In this document: positions 18,478 through 32,462 of the stretch, in pieces | Position numbering within the stretch: position 1 is the first letter of the stretch | Layout of the letters: every line of letters begins with the position of its first letter | Assembly: GCF_030698125.1 (NCBI RefSeq) | Contig: NZ_JAUYNV010000050.1 | Coordinates: forward strand, 62,001-126,000 | DNA: 64,000 bases | Source: Methyloversatilis sp. | GTDB taxonomy: Bacteria; Pseudomonadota; Gammaproteobacteria; Burkholderiales; Rhodocyclaceae | Reading direction: 5' to 3' | Program-made: the position numbers and the translations under genes | Notes under the pieces: generated by a model | What the model was told of the DNA's origin: nothing | Databases searched by the model: none | What the model saw: the letters and a program-made list of their open reading frames with translations, nothing else

Positions 18478-18689
18478 CAATAGCGGTCCTCGCGGTCGCG
18501 CGTGTCATCGGTCGATGCGCCCCGGGCGATGCCGGCGAGCTGCGCGGCATCGGGTACCGGCATCATCAGCACGCCTTTGCCTTTCGGGATGAACACGAAT
18601 TCCTGTCCGGCTTCCCAGTGCTGTGCTTCGCGCACGGCCTTGGGGATGGAAATCTGGAATTTGCTGGACAGCATGGCAGTACTTGGCAT
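18477..18689 (-). CDS. vapB: VapB-type antitoxin (AbrB/SpoVT fold)
   Basis: A 70-residue protein with the swapped-hairpin AbrB motif MLSSKFQISIPKAVREAQHWEAGQEFVFIP in the first half. The C-terminal half is the likely toxin-binding tail, with an Asp/Arg-rich end. It is directly upstream of vapC with a TGATG overlap, the common layout for coupled translation. It should neutralise VapC and autorepress the operon. Confidence 0.86.
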   Translation of the reverse strand: MPSTAMLSSKFQISIPKAVREAQHWEAGQEFVFIPKGKGVLMMPVPDAAQLAGIARGASTDDTRDREDRY

Positions 18690-18767
18690 GGTCGTACCCG
18701 GAGCTGATCGATCGGAGTTTGGTAAGAATACTCGTTCGCGACCGGTGCCGCCACGGGTGGCCTGCGG

Positions 18768-19565
18768 TCAGCTGCGCAGCGCGTCCGTCAGGTGCGGTTC
18801 GATCGCAGCCAGCAGGGCCGGGAAGATGCGCGGCGTGGAGGCGACCAGATTGCCGCTGTCCAGATAGCCGGTTTCACCGGTCAGATTGCCGACCAGCCCG
18901 CCCGCTTCGGTCACCAGCAGGGCGCCGGCGGCGATGTCCCACGGCGACAGGCCGATTTCGAAGAAGCCGTCGAAGCGGCCGCAGGCGACATAGGCCAGGT
19001 CGAGCGCGGCGGCACCCGGGCGGCGCAGGCCGGAGGTCTTTTCCATCAGGTCCTTGAACATGCCCAGATAGGCGTCGACGTGGTCCCACACGCGGTAAGG
19101 AAAGCCGGTGCCGATCAGTGCCTCGCCCAGCTTGGCCCGGCGCGACACGCGGATGCGGCGGTCGTTCAGGAAGGCGCCGCGGCCGCGGCTGGCGGTGAAC
19201 AGCTCGTTGCGCACCGGGTCGAACACGACGGCCGACTGCATCAGGCCGCGGTGTTCGAGCGCGATCGACACCGCGTACTGCGGCATGCCGTGGATGAAGT
19301 TGGTGGTACCGTCGAGCGGATCGATGATCCAGCGGTATTCGGATTCACCCGATGCGCCGCTCTCCTCCGCCAGGATGGCGTGGTCCGGGTAGGCTTCGCG
19401 CAGGATGCCGATGATGGCGTCCTCGGCGGCGCGGTCGACTTCGGTGACGAAGTCGTTCTGGCGCTTGCTGCTGACTTTCAGCAGGTCAACATCCTGGCTG
19501 GCGCGGGTGATGATCTGGCCTGCGCGGCGGGCGGCCTTGACGGCGGTGGTGAGCGTCGGATGCAT
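18768..19565 (-). CDS. suhB: Inositol-1-monophosphatase family protein SuhB
   Basis: A 265-residue phosphatase of the FIG superfamily. The metal-binding motif [15 protein letters not shown] (near residue 80) and the second motif [18 protein letters not shown] are intact, with the upstream EE pair in ILAEESG. In E. coli SuhB also takes part in rRNA antitermination; whether this one does is not visible here. It is divergent from trmJ, as in many betaproteobacteria. Confidence 0.93.
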   Translation of the reverse strand: MHPTLTTAVKAARRAGQIITRASQDVDLLKVSSKRQNDFVTEVDRAAEDAIIGILREAYPDHAILAEESGASGESEYRWIIDPLDGTTNFIHGMPQYAVSIALEHRGLMQSAVVFDPVRNELFTASRGRGAFLNDRRIRVSRRAKLGEALIGTGFPYRVWDHVDAYLGMFKDLMEKTSGLRRPGAAALDLAYVACGRFDGFFEIGLSPWDIAAGALLVTEAGGLVGNLTGETGYLDSGNLVASTPRIFPALLAAIEPHLTDALRS

Positions 19566-19580
19566 GGGAGATGTCTGTGC

Positions 19581-19598
19581 GCGGACCGTGCGGTCCGC
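19581..19598. repeat. Short hairpin in the suhB leader
   Basis: GCGGACC-GTGC-GGTCCGC is a perfect 7-bp stem with a 4-base loop, between the divergent suhB and trmJ starts and 16 bases upstream of suhB. It may influence suhB translation or be a dyad operator. Confidence 0.4.
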
Positions 19599-19684
19599 AA
19601 GTCGGCGGGAAAGCCAAGCATTTTAGGGGCTGTTGCGATTTAATTCGAGGCCCGCACCTGAATTGACCTCTGACCGCACCTTAG

Positions 19685-20461
19685 ATGGACGCTCTTTCTT
19701 CCCCTTCCGATCGTCACGCCGCCCTGGACCGGGTGCGCGTGGTCATGTCGCACACCACCCATCCGGGCAATATCGGCGCCTGCGCACGGGCGATGAAGGT
19801 GATGGGGCTGTCACGCCTCTATCTCGTCAATCCAAGACACTTTCCGCACGACGAAGCGGTTGCGATGAGTTCGGGCGCGACCGATGTGCTGGACAGCGCA
19901 GTGGTGGTCGACACGATCGAAGCCGCGCTGGCCGGCACCGTCGCGCAGGCGGCGCTGACTGCGCGCCGGCGTGAAATGGCGCTGCCGGTGCGCGATGTCA
20001 GGTCGGCGGCGACCGAACTGGCGACCTTGCTGGCCGCCGGCGACGCCGAGGTGGCGCTGGTGTTTGGCACCGAAAGTTCGGGGCTCACCAATGAAGAAGT
20101 GGCGATGTGCTCGCTGCCGGTCACCATTTCGACCAGCGATACCTATCGCTCGCTGAACGTGGCGGCAGCCGCGCAGATCATGTGCCACGAATTGCGCGTG
20201 GCCGTCGCCGCCACGCCGACCTTCGTCAGTGAAGCGCCGGTGCTGGCCAGCCACGAAGGGCTGGAAAGCCTGTACGCGCTGCTCGAACAGCTGATGCTCG
20301 ATGCGGGCTTTCTCGACCGGGTCAATCCGGGCCGCGCCCTGCCGCGCCTGCGCCGCCTGTTCGGCCGCACCCGGGTCGAAGCGGAAGAACTTCACCTGCT
20401 GATGGGCGCGCTGAAGGCGATCGGCGGCATTCCGAAGAAGCGCCCGGGGTCGAACGGATAA
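19685..20461 (+). CDS. trmJ: tRNA (cytidine/uridine-2'-O-)-methyltransferase TrmJ
   Basis: A 258-residue SPOUT methyltransferase. The N-terminal VVMSHTTHPGNIGACARAMKVMGLSRLYLVNPR, the middle LVFGTESSGLTNEE and the knot-end motif SLNVAAAAQIMCHELR are all present and match TrmJ, which methylates position 32 of tRNA. The C-terminal helical extension of about 80 residues is complete. It precedes cysE and the isc operon, a common order in betaproteobacteria. Confidence 0.93.
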   Translation: MDALSSPSDRHAALDRVRVVMSHTTHPGNIGACARAMKVMGLSRLYLVNPRHFPHDEAVAMSSGATDVLDSAVVVDTIEAALAGTVAQAALTARRREMALPVRDVRSAATELATLLAAGDAEVALVFGTESSGLTNEEVAMCSLPVTISTSDTYRSLNVAAAAQIMCHELRVAVAATPTFVSEAPVLASHEGLESLYALLEQLMLDAGFLDRVNPGRALPRLRRLFGRTRVEAEELHLLMGALKAIGGIPKKRPGSNG

Positions 20462-20618
20462 GGTCGGATGCAGTCTGCGTTGTTGCATCTACGCCAGTGC
20501 TTCCGCGTGCGGCCACGACGGTCGATGGACAGACCCTGACGCAGGTGCACAAAAACCGACTAAAATCGTCGGGTTTCAACTGACCGCGAACGCCACCGGC
20601 GTTTCATAGGGAAAAAGG

Positions 20619-21392
20619 ATGTTCCAACACCTGCGCGAAGACATTGCCAGCGTGCTCGCACGCGACCCCGCCGCACGTTCGTCGTTCGAAGTCCTCACCT
20701 GCTACCCGGGCATCCACGCGCTGATCCTGCACCGCATGGCGCACGCCTGCTGGGGCGCAGGCCTGCACTGGCTGGGGCGCTTCATTTCGCACATCGCCCG
20801 CGTGCTGACCGGCATCGAAATTCACCCGGGTGCGTCGATCGGCCGGCGCGTGTTCATCGATCACGGCATGGGCGTGGTGGTGGGTGAAACCGCGGTCATC
20901 GGTGACGACTGCACGATCTATCAAGGCGTGACGCTGGGCGGCACCTCGCTGTATCGCGGTGCCAAGCGCCATCCCACGCTGGGTCGCGGCGTCGTGATCG
21001 GCGCCGGCGCCCAGGTGCTGGGCGGTTTTGAGGTCGGTGACGGCGCCAAGATCGGTTCCTGCGCAGTTGTCGTGAAGCCTGTTCCGGCCGGCGCCACGGC
21101 GGTCGGCAATCCGGCGCGCATCATCGAAGCCAGCGGGCCGGGCGCCGACGACGAGAAGAAGCGGCGCGCCGAACAGGCCGGCTTCACCGCCTATGGCGTC
21201 ACCCGCGACATGGAAGACCCGATGGCCAAGGCGCTCACTGCGCTGGTCGATCACGCACTGGAAAACGACCGGCGCCTTGCCTGCCTGATGGAAAAGCTCG
21301 AACGGGCAGGCGTCAGTCTCGACGACGAGGCGCGCGAGGAAATGGCGGATCACTCGCACGTCGATCTGGACAAGATCAGGCCTAATTGTTGA
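20619..21392 (+). CDS. cysE: Serine O-acetyltransferase
   Basis: A 257-residue protein with an N-terminal helical part and a left-handed beta-helix of hexapeptide repeats from [25 protein letters not shown] to [12 protein letters not shown]. The catalytic [11 protein letters not shown] loop is present. It makes O-acetylserine, the precursor of cysteine. Cysteine is the sulfur donor for the Isc operon that follows, so the placement is functional. Its stop codon lies inside the first IscR site. Confidence 0.92.
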   Translation: MFQHLREDIASVLARDPAARSSFEVLTCYPGIHALILHRMAHACWGAGLHWLGRFISHIARVLTGIEIHPGASIGRRVFIDHGMGVVVGETAVIGDDCTIYQGVTLGGTSLYRGAKRHPTLGRGVVIGAGAQVLGGFEVGDGAKIGSCAVVVKPVPAGATAVGNPARIIEASGPGADDEKKRRAEQAGFTAYGVTRDMEDPMAKALTALVDHALENDRRLACLMEKLERAGVSLDDEAREEMADHSHVDLDKIRPNC

Positions 21393-21409
21393 CTGAACTT
21401 GTCGGGAAT
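21385..21409 (+). promoter_or_regulatory. IscR type-1 site 1
   Basis: A 25-base site containing TTGACT and GTCGGGAAT that matches about 21 of 25 positions of the type-1 IscR consensus (ATASYYGACT-R-WWW-YA-GTCRRSTAT). It overlaps the cysE stop and covers the -35 region of the likely iscR promoter (TATAAA at 21410-21415 as the -10). [2Fe-2S]-IscR binding here would give autorepression. Confidence 0.72.
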
Positions 21410-21412
21410 TAT

Positions 21413-21437
21413 AAAGTCGACTGAATTGATCGGGAAT
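21413..21437 (+). promoter_or_regulatory. IscR type-1 site 2
   Basis: A second copy with GACTGAATTGATCGGGAAT, 28 bases downstream of site 1 in the same orientation, again matching about 20 of the 25 consensus positions. It covers the likely -10 to +20 interval. Two tandem sites parallel the arrangement at the E. coli iscR promoter. Confidence 0.66.
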
Positions 21438-21505
21438 TGGATTGTGTGTTCAATCGTGAGCCCAATCGTGCCTTCCCCGAGTCACTCCATCGAGGAGATC
21501 GCTTC

Positions 21506-21988
21506 ATGAGACTGACGACCAAAGGCCGCTTCGCCGTTACCGCGATGCTGGATCTGGCACTTCGCCAGGACAATGGCCCGGTGACGCTGGCCGGCGTGGC
21601 CGAGCGCCAGCGCATCAGCCTGTCCTATCTCGAACAGCTGTTCGGCAAGCTGCGCCGCCAGGAACTGGTGGCCAGCGTACGCGGGCCGGGCGGTGGCTAC
21701 TGCCTGGCGCGCGATGCGCGCTCCATTTCCGTCGCCCAGATCATCACCGCCGTCGATGAACCGCTCGACGCCACGCAATGCGGCGGCAAGGAAAACTGTC
21801 TGGACGAACATCGCTGCATGACGCACGACCTGTGGTCGAGCCTGAGTCGGCGCATGTACGACTACCTCGACTCGGTGAATCTGCACGATCTGATGGTTCA
21901 GCAGCGCGACAAGACGACCCACCGCGTGGTCGTGCACGATCACGCAGTGCGCCCGGGTGTGTCCGAAATGGTGCGGGTGCAACTCTGA
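21506..21988 (+). CDS. iscR: Fe-S cluster assembly transcription factor IscR
   Basis: A 160-residue Rrf2-family regulator. The N-terminal winged helix ([19 protein letters not shown]) is followed by the [2Fe-2S] ligands C92, C98 and C104, with H107 also conserved; the numbering equals that of E. coli IscR. The ATG at 21506 follows a GAGGAG site. It represses the isc operon when it carries a cluster. Two matching operator sites lie directly upstream. Confidence 0.95.
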   Translation: MRLTTKGRFAVTAMLDLALRQDNGPVTLAGVAERQRISLSYLEQLFGKLRRQELVASVRGPGGGYCLARDARSISVAQIITAVDEPLDATQCGGKENCLDEHRCMTHDLWSSLSRRMYDYLDSVNLHDLMVQQRDKTTHRVVVHDHAVRPGVSEMVRVQL

Positions 21989-21990
21989 TC

Positions 21991-23130
21991 ATGTTCGCAC
22001 CGGTCTATCTTGATCACAACGCCAGCACACCGCTCGCCGATGCAGTGCGCGAAGCGATGCTGCCCTGGCTGGGCGCGCGCTTCGGCAATGCGTCGAGCCG
22101 GCACGAATACGGCCGCGCTGCGCGCCGGGCGATCGACGAGGCACGGGCACAGGTGGCCGCCGCAGTGAATGCGCATCCGACCGAAGTGGTGTTTACCAGC
22201 GGCGGCTCGGAAGCGAACAATCTGTTCGTCAAGGGTGCCGCCGCGCGACTCAAGCCCGGTGTGATCGCGATTTCGGCGATCGAGCACCCGTGCGTGCGCG
22301 AGCCGGCACGCCAGCTGGTGCGCCGCGGGTGGACGCTGAAGGAATTGCCGGTCGACGCGCAGGGCAGGGTGCAGGTCGACGGCTTCGATGGCCAGGCGGC
22401 GCTGGTGTCGCTCATGCTCGCCAATAATGAAACAGGCGTGCTGCAGGACGTTTCGACGCTGGCAGCGCAGGTGCGCCGCGCCGGCGGCTGGCTGCATACC
22501 GACGCGGTGCAGGCGCTGGGCAAGATCGCCGTCGATTTCCGTGCGCTGGGCGTGTCGGCAATGACACTGTCGGCGCACAAGATCGGTGGCCCGCAGGGTG
22601 CGGGCGCGCTGATTCTGGACAAGCGGGTCGATGTCGAGCCGCTGATTGCCGGCGGCGGGCACGAGCATGGCCTGCGTTCCGGCACCGAAAACATCGCGGC
22701 GATCGTCGGTTTCGGCCGTGCCTGCGAGCTGGCCATGACGCAGCCGGCGGCGCGACGCGAACTGCTCGAAGCGCAGCGCGAACGCATCGAACGCTGTGTG
22801 CTGGCGCTCGGCGGCACGGTATTCGGCGCGCAGGTGCCGCGCCTGCCGAACACCTGTTACTTCGCACTCGATCACATCGACGGCGAAACGCTGGTCGGCA
22901 AGCTCGACCGCGCAGGTTTCGCAGTGGCCAGTGGTTCGGCCTGCTCGAGTGCGTCGCCCGAGCCGTCGCGCACGCTGACCGCGATGGGCGTGCCGCCCGA
23001 ACAGGCGCGCGGTGCGGTCCGCGTGAGCACCGGCGCGATGACGAAAATGCAGGATGTCGATGATTTTTGCGGCGCGCTCGCGCAGGTGGCGGATCAACTC
23101 CGCGGTCTGCGGGCGATGGCTGAAGCGTAA
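21991..23130 (+). CDS. Cysteine desulfurase, NifS-like (second desulfurase of the isc operon)
   Basis: A 379-residue PLP-dependent desulfurase. The Schiff-base lysine is K197 in SAHKIGG, and the persulfide cysteine is C318 in [14 protein letters not shown]. It starts two bases after the iscR stop. It is shorter than IscS, which follows, and clearly a paralogue rather than a copy: its N-terminus reads [18 protein letters not shown] against [18 protein letters not shown]. It may supply sulfur to a different acceptor, or be a redundant desulfurase. The operon thus has two complete desulfurases. Confidence 0.9.
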   Translation: MFAPVYLDHNASTPLADAVREAMLPWLGARFGNASSRHEYGRAARRAIDEARAQVAAAVNAHPTEVVFTSGGSEANNLFVKGAAARLKPGVIAISAIEHPCVREPARQLVRRGWTLKELPVDAQGRVQVDGFDGQAALVSLMLANNETGVLQDVSTLAAQVRRAGGWLHTDAVQALGKIAVDFRALGVSAMTLSAHKIGGPQGAGALILDKRVDVEPLIAGGGHEHGLRSGTENIAAIVGFGRACELAMTQPAARRELLEAQRERIERCVLALGGTVFGAQVPRLPNTCYFALDHIDGETLVGKLDRAGFAVASGSACSSASPEPSRTLTAMGVPPEQARGAVRVSTGAMTKMQDVDDFCGALAQVADQLRGLRAMAEA

Positions 23131-23155
23131 TGAAGAACCTGAAGGAGCAACCCGA

Positions 23156-24367
23156 ATGCTGAAATTCCCGATCTATCTCGACTACTCGGCGACGACGCCG
23201 GTCGACCCGCGCGTCGCGGCGAAGATGATTCCTTACCTGACCGAGCACTTCGGCAATCCGGCGTCGCGCAGCCACGCCTATGGCTGGGAAACCGAAGCGG
23301 CCGTGGAAGAGGCGCGCGAGCAGGTTGCCCGTCTGGTGAATGCGGATCCGAAGGAAATCGTCTGGACCTCGGGTGCCACCGAATCGAACAACCTCGCCAT
23401 CAAGGGTGCGGCGCATTTCTATTCCGGCAAGGGCAAGCACATCATCACGCTGCGCACCGAACACAAGGCGGTGCTGGATACCTTCCGCGAACTGGAGCGC
23501 GAAGGCTTCGAGGCGACCTATCTCGATCCGCTGCCCAATGGCCTGATCGACATGGATGCGTTCAAGGCCGCGCTGCGTCCGGACACCGTGCTGGTGTCCA
23601 TCATGTTCGTGAACAACGAAATCGGCGTCATCCAGCCGATCGCCGAACTGGGCGAAATCTGCCGCGACAAGGGCATCATCTTCCACGTCGATGCCGCGCA
23701 GGCAACCGGCAAGGTGGTCATCGATCTCGACAAGCTGAAGGTCGACCTGATGTCGTTCTGCGCGCACAAGACCTACGGGCCGAAAGGCATCGGCGCGCTG
23801 TACGTGCGCCGCAAGCCGCGCATCCGCCTCGAGGCGCAGATGCACGGCGGCGGTCACGAGCGCGGCATGCGCTCGGGCACGCTGGCGACGCACCAGATCG
23901 TCGGCATGGGCGAAGCCTTCCGCATCGCGCGCGAAGAGATGGGCGCCGAGAACGAGCGCGTGCGCATGCTGCGCGACCGCCTGCTGAAGGGCCTGTCGGA
24001 CATCGAGGCAACCTTCGTCAATGGCGACCTCGAAGCGCGCGTGCCGCACAACCTGAACATCAGCTTCGCCTATGTCGAAGGCGAATCATTGATCATGGCG
24101 ATCAAGGATGTCGCGGTGTCGTCCGGTTCGGCCTGTACCTCGGCCAGCCTTGAACCGTCCTACGTGCTGCGCGCGCTGGGCCGCGAAGACGAGCTGGCGC
24201 ACAGCTCGATCCGCTTTTCGATCGGCCGCTTCACGACCGAAGAGGAAATCGATTTCACGATTGACCTGCTGCACCGCAAGATCGGCAAGCTGCGCGAGTT
24301 GTCGCCGCTGTGGGAAATGGTGCAGGAAGGTGTTGATTTGAATAGCGTCCAGTGGGCCCACCACTGA
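23156..24367 (+). CDS. iscS: Cysteine desulfurase IscS
   Basis: A 403-residue group I desulfurase. The PLP lysine is K205 ([10 protein letters not shown]), and the active cysteine lies in [21 protein letters not shown] near residue 327. The C-terminus [21 protein letters not shown] matches the IscU-binding tail of IscS. It mobilises sulfur from cysteine for IscU scaffold assembly and for tRNA thiolation. It is followed by iscU after 33 bases. Confidence 0.96.
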   Translation: MLKFPIYLDYSATTPVDPRVAAKMIPYLTEHFGNPASRSHAYGWETEAAVEEAREQVARLVNADPKEIVWTSGATESNNLAIKGAAHFYSGKGKHIITLRTEHKAVLDTFRELEREGFEATYLDPLPNGLIDMDAFKAALRPDTVLVSIMFVNNEIGVIQPIAELGEICRDKGIIFHVDAAQATGKVVIDLDKLKVDLMSFCAHKTYGPKGIGALYVRRKPRIRLEAQMHGGGHERGMRSGTLATHQIVGMGEAFRIAREEMGAENERVRMLRDRLLKGLSDIEATFVNGDLEARVPHNLNISFAYVEGESLIMAIKDVAVSSGSACTSASLEPSYVLRALGREDELAHSSIRFSIGRFTTEEEIDFTIDLLHRKIGKLRELSPLWEMVQEGVDLNSVQWAHH

Positions 24368-24400
24368 TTGCGCGTGCACGGCGACTGAAGGAGAACTGTT

Positions 24401-24808
24401 ATGGCCTATAGCGAAAAACTGCTGGATCACTACGAAAACCCGCGCAATGTCGGCGCGTTCGGCAAGGACGACGACGATGTCGGCACCGGCATGGTCGGCG
24501 CACCCGCCTGCGGCGACGTGATGAAGCTGCAGATCAAGGTGGGTGCGGACGGCATCATTGAAGATGCGAAATTCAAGACCTACGGCTGCGGCTCGGCCAT
24601 CGCATCGAGCTCGCTGGTGACCGAATGGGTCAAGGGCAAGACGCTCGACGAGGCGATGACCATCAAGAACACCGCAATCGCCGAAGAACTGGCCCTGCCG
24701 CCGGTCAAGATCCACTGCTCCATCCTCGCGGAAGACGCCATCAAGGCGGCGATCGACGACTACCGCAAGAAGCACGGCGATGCGGCCGCGCCGGCCGAAG
24801 CTGCGTAA
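24401..24808 (+). CDS. iscU: Fe-S scaffold protein IscU
   Basis: A 135-residue scaffold with the three cluster cysteines C37 (GAPACGDVM), C63 (YGCGSAIASSS) and C106 (KIHCSILA). The LPPVK chaperone-recognition motif at 99-103 is intact. The C-terminus ends in an Ala/Pro-rich tail. It assembles clusters from IscS sulfur and passes them to targets with the help of HscA and HscB encoded downstream. Confidence 0.96.
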   Translation: MAYSEKLLDHYENPRNVGAFGKDDDDVGTGMVGAPACGDVMKLQIKVGADGIIEDAKFKTYGCGSAIASSSLVTEWVKGKTLDEAMTIKNTAIAEELALPPVKIHCSILAEDAIKAAIDDYRKKHGDAAAPAEAA

Positions 24809-24844
24809 GGAGAGCAATATGGTGAGCGATACGGGGAGAACGAC

Positions 24845-25168
24845 ATGGGCGTGACACTGACCGAAAAAGCAGCCACACACGTGAGCAACTACATCGCCAA
24901 GCGTGGCCGCGGCGTCGGCCTGCGCCTGGGCGTGCGCACCAGCGGCTGTTCCGGCATGGCGTACAAGCTCGAATTCGCCGACGACACGACGCCGGAAGAC
25001 CTGATTTTCGAAAGCCACGGCGTGAAGGTGCTGATCGACCCGAAAAGCCTGGCCTATCTCGACGGCACCGAGCTCGACTTCGTGCGCGAAGGTCTGAACG
25101 AAGGCTTCAGGTTCAACAACCCGAACGTCAAGGACGAGTGTGGTTGCGGCGAAAGCTTCAACGTCTGA
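24845..25168 (+). CDS. iscA: A-type Fe-S carrier IscA
   Basis: A 107-residue A-type carrier. The conserved cysteines are C35 (TSGCSGMAY) and the pair C99/C101 in [11 protein letters not shown]. Length and order fit IscA of the isc operon. It transfers iron or clusters to apoproteins. A GGGGAGA site precedes the ATG. Confidence 0.95.
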   Translation: MGVTLTEKAATHVSNYIAKRGRGVGLRLGVRTSGCSGMAYKLEFADDTTPEDLIFESHGVKVLIDPKSLAYLDGTELDFVREGLNEGFRFNNPNVKDECGCGESFNV

Positions 25169-25197
25169 GCGGCAATCGCCACAGACAAGATCGAACG

Positions 25198-25764
25198 ATG
25201 AATCCTGACCCTACCGCATCCGGCCTGCCGGACGCCGAACTGTTCAGTCGCGACCACTTCGAGTTGTTCGCGTTGCCGCGCCGCTTCGTCATCGACGATC
25301 GCTCGCTCGAATCGCGCTATCACGAGCTTCAATCGTCGGTGCACCCCGACCGCCATGCCAGCAGCCCGGAAGCCGAGCGGCGGCTGTCGATGCAGTGGTC
25401 GACACGCATCAACGAAGCCTACCGGCTGCTGCGCACGCCGCTGAGCCGCGCGCGCTACCTGCTGGAGCTTGATGGCATCGACGTGGCAGCGGAAAACAAC
25501 ACCGCGATGCCGGCCGATTTCCTGATGCAGCAGATGGAATGGCGTGAAGCACTCGACGAGGCGCGCGATGCGCGCGATGCCGGTGCGCTTGACGAACTGG
25601 CGCGCATGCTGCGGCACGCCCGGCGCGACGCGGAAGAGCTGCTGGTCCGGCAGCTGGATGCAGAACACGACACCGTTGGCGCAGCCGCGACGGTGCGCCG
25701 CATGATGTTCATCGCCCGACTGGCGGAAGACATTGCCGAAGCACACGAAACACTGGACAACTGA
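25198..25764 (+). CDS. hscB: J-domain co-chaperone HscB
   Basis: A 188-residue co-chaperone. The N-terminal J domain contains the HPD motif at 49-51 ([10 protein letters not shown]); the C-terminal three-helix part, including [10 protein letters not shown], is the IscU-binding domain. The ATG at 25198 is chosen because it gives the family N-terminus; an earlier in-frame start would overlap iscA. It stimulates the HscA ATPase and delivers IscU. Its stop overlaps the hscA start. Confidence 0.93.
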   Translation: MNPDPTASGLPDAELFSRDHFELFALPRRFVIDDRSLESRYHELQSSVHPDRHASSPEAERRLSMQWSTRINEAYRLLRTPLSRARYLLELDGIDVAAENNTAMPADFLMQQMEWREALDEARDARDAGALDELARMLRHARRDAEELLVRQLDAEHDTVGAAATVRRMMFIARLAEDIAEAHETLDN

Positions 25765-27626
25765 TGGCCCTGCTGCAGATCGCCGAACCCGGCGAATCCA
25801 CCGCGCCGCACCAGCACAGGCTGGCCGCGGGCATTGATCTCGGAACGACCAATTCACTGGTGGCCAGCGTGCGAAACGGCGTACCGCTGGTGCTGAACGA
25901 CGAGCACGGCCGTGCGCTGCTGCCGTCGGTGGTGCGCTATCTCGCGGACGGCTCGACCGTCATCGGCCACGCGGCCCGCGCCGCGCAGGCGCTTGATCCG
26001 CGCAACACCATCGCTTCGGTCAAGCGCTTCATGGGACGCGGTGTGGCCGATGTGGCGCACGTCGAATCGATGCCCTATGTATTCGAGGACGCGCCCGGCA
26101 TGGTGCGGCTGCGCACTGCACAGGGCGCAAAAAGCCCGGTCGAGGTGTCTGCCGACATCCTGCGCGCGCTGCGTGAGCGCGCTGAAGCCAGCCTCGGCGG
26201 GCCCTTGACCGGCGCCGTCATCACGGTACCGGCGTATTTCGACGATGCGCAGCGCCAGGCCACGAAGGATGCCGCGCGGCTGGCCGGTCTCGATGTGCTG
26301 CGCCTGCTGAACGAACCAACCGCCGCCGCGATCGCCTACGGGCTGGACAATGCGTCCGAAGGGATTTACGCGGTGTACGACCTGGGCGGCGGCACCTTCG
26401 ATATTTCCATCCTGAAGCTGTCGCGCGGCGTGTTCGAAGTGCTGGCCACCAGCGGCGACGCCGCACTGGGCGGCGATGATTTCGACCATCGCGTCTATTG
26501 CTGGCTCATCGAGGCGTCGCGCATCGGCCCGCCCAGCCTGGAAGACATGCGCACGCTGTACATGGAAGCCCGGCGCGCGAAGGAGGCGCTCAGCGGTGCC
26601 GACGATGTGCATGTCGGGCTCAAGCTGTCGTCGGGCGACGAAATCGACGTGCATCTCACGCGTGAAGCGTTTGCTGCGATGACGAAGACGCTGGTCGACA
26701 AGACCCTGGTGCCGACGCGCAAGGCGCTGCGCGACGCCGGTTTGTCGGTCGAGGACGTCAAGGGCGTGGTCATGGTGGGCGGCGCCACGCGCATGCCGCA
26801 GGTGCAGCGCGCAGTCGGTGATTTCTTCGGCCAGGTGCCGCTGACCAATCTTGATCCGGACAAGGTGGTGGCCATCGGTGCCGCGATCCAGGCCAATGTG
26901 CTGGCCGGCAACCGCGCGGCCGGTGAAGACTGGCTGCTGCTCGACGTCATTCCGCTGTCGCTCGGTCTGGAAACGATGGGTGGCCTGGTCGAGAAGATCA
27001 TTCCGCGCAATTCGACGATACCGACCGCGCGCGCGCAGGAATTCACCACCTATCGCGACGGCCAGACGGCGATGGCCATCCATGTGCTGCAGGGCGAACG
27101 CGAACGCGTCACCGACTGCCGCTCGCTGGCCCGCTTCGAATTGCGCGGCATTCCGCCGATGGTGGCGGGTGCGGCACGCATCCGCGTGTCGTTCCAGGTG
27201 GACGCCGACGGCCTGCTCGCCGTGTCTGCGCGCGAACTGGGCACCGGCATCGAAGCGCGCATCGAGGTCAAACCCAGTTATGGTCTGGGTGATGACGAAG
27301 TCGCCCGCATGCTGCGCGACGGCTTCGATCATGTGCAGGACGACATTGCGGCGCGCGCGCTGGCCGAACAGAAGGTGGACGCCACGCGCCTGATCGACGC
27401 CACGCAGACCGCGCTGGCTGCCGACGGCGATCTGCTCGACGGCGCCGAACGGGCTGCGGTCGACGCCGCCGTCCGCGCGCTGGCCGAGGTGGTCGAGGGC
27501 GACGATACGGCGGCCCTGCGCGCCGCTGTCGAAGTGCTCGGTCGCGCCACCGACGAGTTCGCCGCCCGTCGCATGAACCGCGGTATCCAGCGCGCGCTGG
27601 CCGGGCGCAGCATCGAATCACTCTGA
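25764..27626 (+). CDS. hscA: Hsp70-type chaperone HscA
   Basis: A 620-residue specialised Hsp70. The ATPase part starts [17 protein letters not shown], with [13 protein letters not shown] and [15 protein letters not shown] following; the substrate domain contains [17 protein letters not shown]. It is shorter than DnaK, as expected of HscA. The ATG shares one base with the hscB stop (TGATG). It works with HscB to release clusters from IscU. Confidence 0.95.
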   Translation: MALLQIAEPGESTAPHQHRLAAGIDLGTTNSLVASVRNGVPLVLNDEHGRALLPSVVRYLADGSTVIGHAARAAQALDPRNTIASVKRFMGRGVADVAHVESMPYVFEDAPGMVRLRTAQGAKSPVEVSADILRALRERAEASLGGPLTGAVITVPAYFDDAQRQATKDAARLAGLDVLRLLNEPTAAAIAYGLDNASEGIYAVYDLGGGTFDISILKLSRGVFEVLATSGDAALGGDDFDHRVYCWLIEASRIGPPSLEDMRTLYMEARRAKEALSGADDVHVGLKLSSGDEIDVHLTREAFAAMTKTLVDKTLVPTRKALRDAGLSVEDVKGVVMVGGATRMPQVQRAVGDFFGQVPLTNLDPDKVVAIGAAIQANVLAGNRAAGEDWLLLDVIPLSLGLETMGGLVEKIIPRNSTIPTARAQEFTTYRDGQTAMAIHVLQGERERVTDCRSLARFELRGIPPMVAGAARIRVSFQVDADGLLAVSARELGTGIEARIEVKPSYGLGDDEVARMLRDGFDHVQDDIAARALAEQKVDATRLIDATQTALAADGDLLDGAERAAVDAAVRALAEVVEGDDTAALRAAVEVLGRATDEFAARRMNRGIQRALAGRSIESL

Positions 27627-27644
27627 TTGACGGAACACCGCGCA

Positions 27645-27986
27645 ATGACCCAGATCGTCGTATTGCCCCATGTCGAACTGTGCCCGGACGGCGCGGTGTT
27701 CGACGCCGAACCCGGCACCACCATCTGCGACGCACTGCTGGCCAACGGCATCGAAATCGAACACGCGTGCGAAAAATCGTGCGCCTGCACGACCTGTCAC
27801 GTCGTGGTGCGCGAAGGCTTCCGCAGTCTCGACCCGGCCGAAGACCTGGAAGAAGATCTGCTCGACAAGGCCTGGGGGCTGGAGCCGAATTCGCGCTTGT
27901 CCTGTCAGGCCGGGGTGGCCGGCGAGGCGCTGGTGATCGACATCCCCCGCTATACGATCAATATGGTCAGTGAAGGAAAGAGGTAA
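27645..27986 (+). CDS. fdx: ISC-type [2Fe-2S] ferredoxin
   Basis: A 113-residue ferredoxin with ligands C42, C48, C51 and C87, the same positions as in E. coli Fdx ([13 protein letters not shown] ... RLSCQ). The ATG at 27645 lies 18 bases after the hscA stop. It supplies electrons for cluster assembly in the Isc pathway. Confidence 0.95.
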   Translation: MTQIVVLPHVELCPDGAVFDAEPGTTICDALLANGIEIEHACEKSCACTTCHVVVREGFRSLDPAEDLEEDLLDKAWGLEPNSRLSCQAGVAGEALVIDIPRYTINMVSEGKR

Positions 27987-27991
27987 GCACC

Positions 27992-28186
27992 ATGAAATGG
28001 ACCGATACGCTGGACATCGCGATTGCGCTGACCGAGGCACACCCCGACGTCGCCCCGGGCAATGTGCGTTTCACCGACCTGATGCAGTGGGTGCTCGATC
28101 TGCCCGACTTCGATGACGATCCGAAGCGCTGTGGCGAAAAGATACTCGAAGCCATCCAGCTCGCCTGGATCGACGAGGCGGACTGA
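27992..28186 (+). CDS. iscX: Fe-S assembly protein IscX
   Basis: A 64-residue acidic protein ([20 protein letters not shown], ending WIDEAD), the normal length and sequence of IscX/YfhJ. It starts five bases after fdx and ends the isc operon. It binds IscS and modulates its activity in response to iron. Confidence 0.94.
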   Translation: MKWTDTLDIAIALTEAHPDVAPGNVRFTDLMQWVLDLPDFDDDPKRCGEKILEAIQLAWIDEAD

Positions 28187-28257
28187 CACGACGCGGAGTG
28201 ATCGTCGTAGGGGCCGTCCATCAGGTCGGCCAGGGTCGTATTTGCCTGCCGGTCGGC

Positions 28258-28286
28258 TTCAAGCTGCGGGACTTTTCCGGTAAACT
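28258..28286 (+). promoter_or_regulatory. Candidate pyrG promoter
   Basis: TTCAAG (28258-28263) and TAAACT (28281-28286) are separated by 17 bases, a reasonable sigma-70 layout, 26 bases before the pyrG start codon. Confidence 0.4.
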
Positions 28287-28312
28287 AGGAATTTCCCGCT
28301 GCAGTGCAATAA

Positions 28313-30831
<2,519 letters not shown>

Positions 30832-30852
30832 GTGCGCGCCGGTTATTCATAA

Positions 30853-32169
<1,317 letters not shown>

Positions 32170-32171
32170 TC

Positions 32172-32456
32172 ATGACGCGCCATTGGCCTGCGTTGTTGCT
32201 GGTGGCGCTGATTGCGGGGCTGCAGTATCCGCTCTGGCTCGGCAAGGGCGGCTGGCTGCAGGCCTGGGAAGCGGGCCGCGCGCTGGACGCCCAGCGCGAC
32301 CTCAACACCCGGCTGGAAGCGCGCAATGCCGCGCTGGACGCCGACGTGAAGGATCTGAAAACCGGCTTCGACGCGATCGAAGAGCGGGCGCGCACCGAAC
32401 TCGGGCTGATCAAGCCGGGCGAGGTGTTCGTGCAGATTCCGAACGACAAGCCCTGA
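32172..32456 (+). CDS. ftsB: Cell division protein FtsB
   Basis: A 94-residue bitopic protein: a single N-terminal membrane helix (residues about 5-21), then a coiled coil (about 30-65) and the conserved GFDAIEERARTELGLIKPGEVFVQI end. It forms the FtsQLB divisome complex. It starts two bases after the eno stop, so it is translationally close to enolase. Confidence 0.9.
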   Translation: MTRHWPALLLVALIAGLQYPLWLGKGGWLQAWEAGRALDAQRDLNTRLEARNAALDADVKDLKTGFDAIEERARTELGLIKPGEVFVQIPNDKP

Positions 32457-32462
32457 CCGTCA

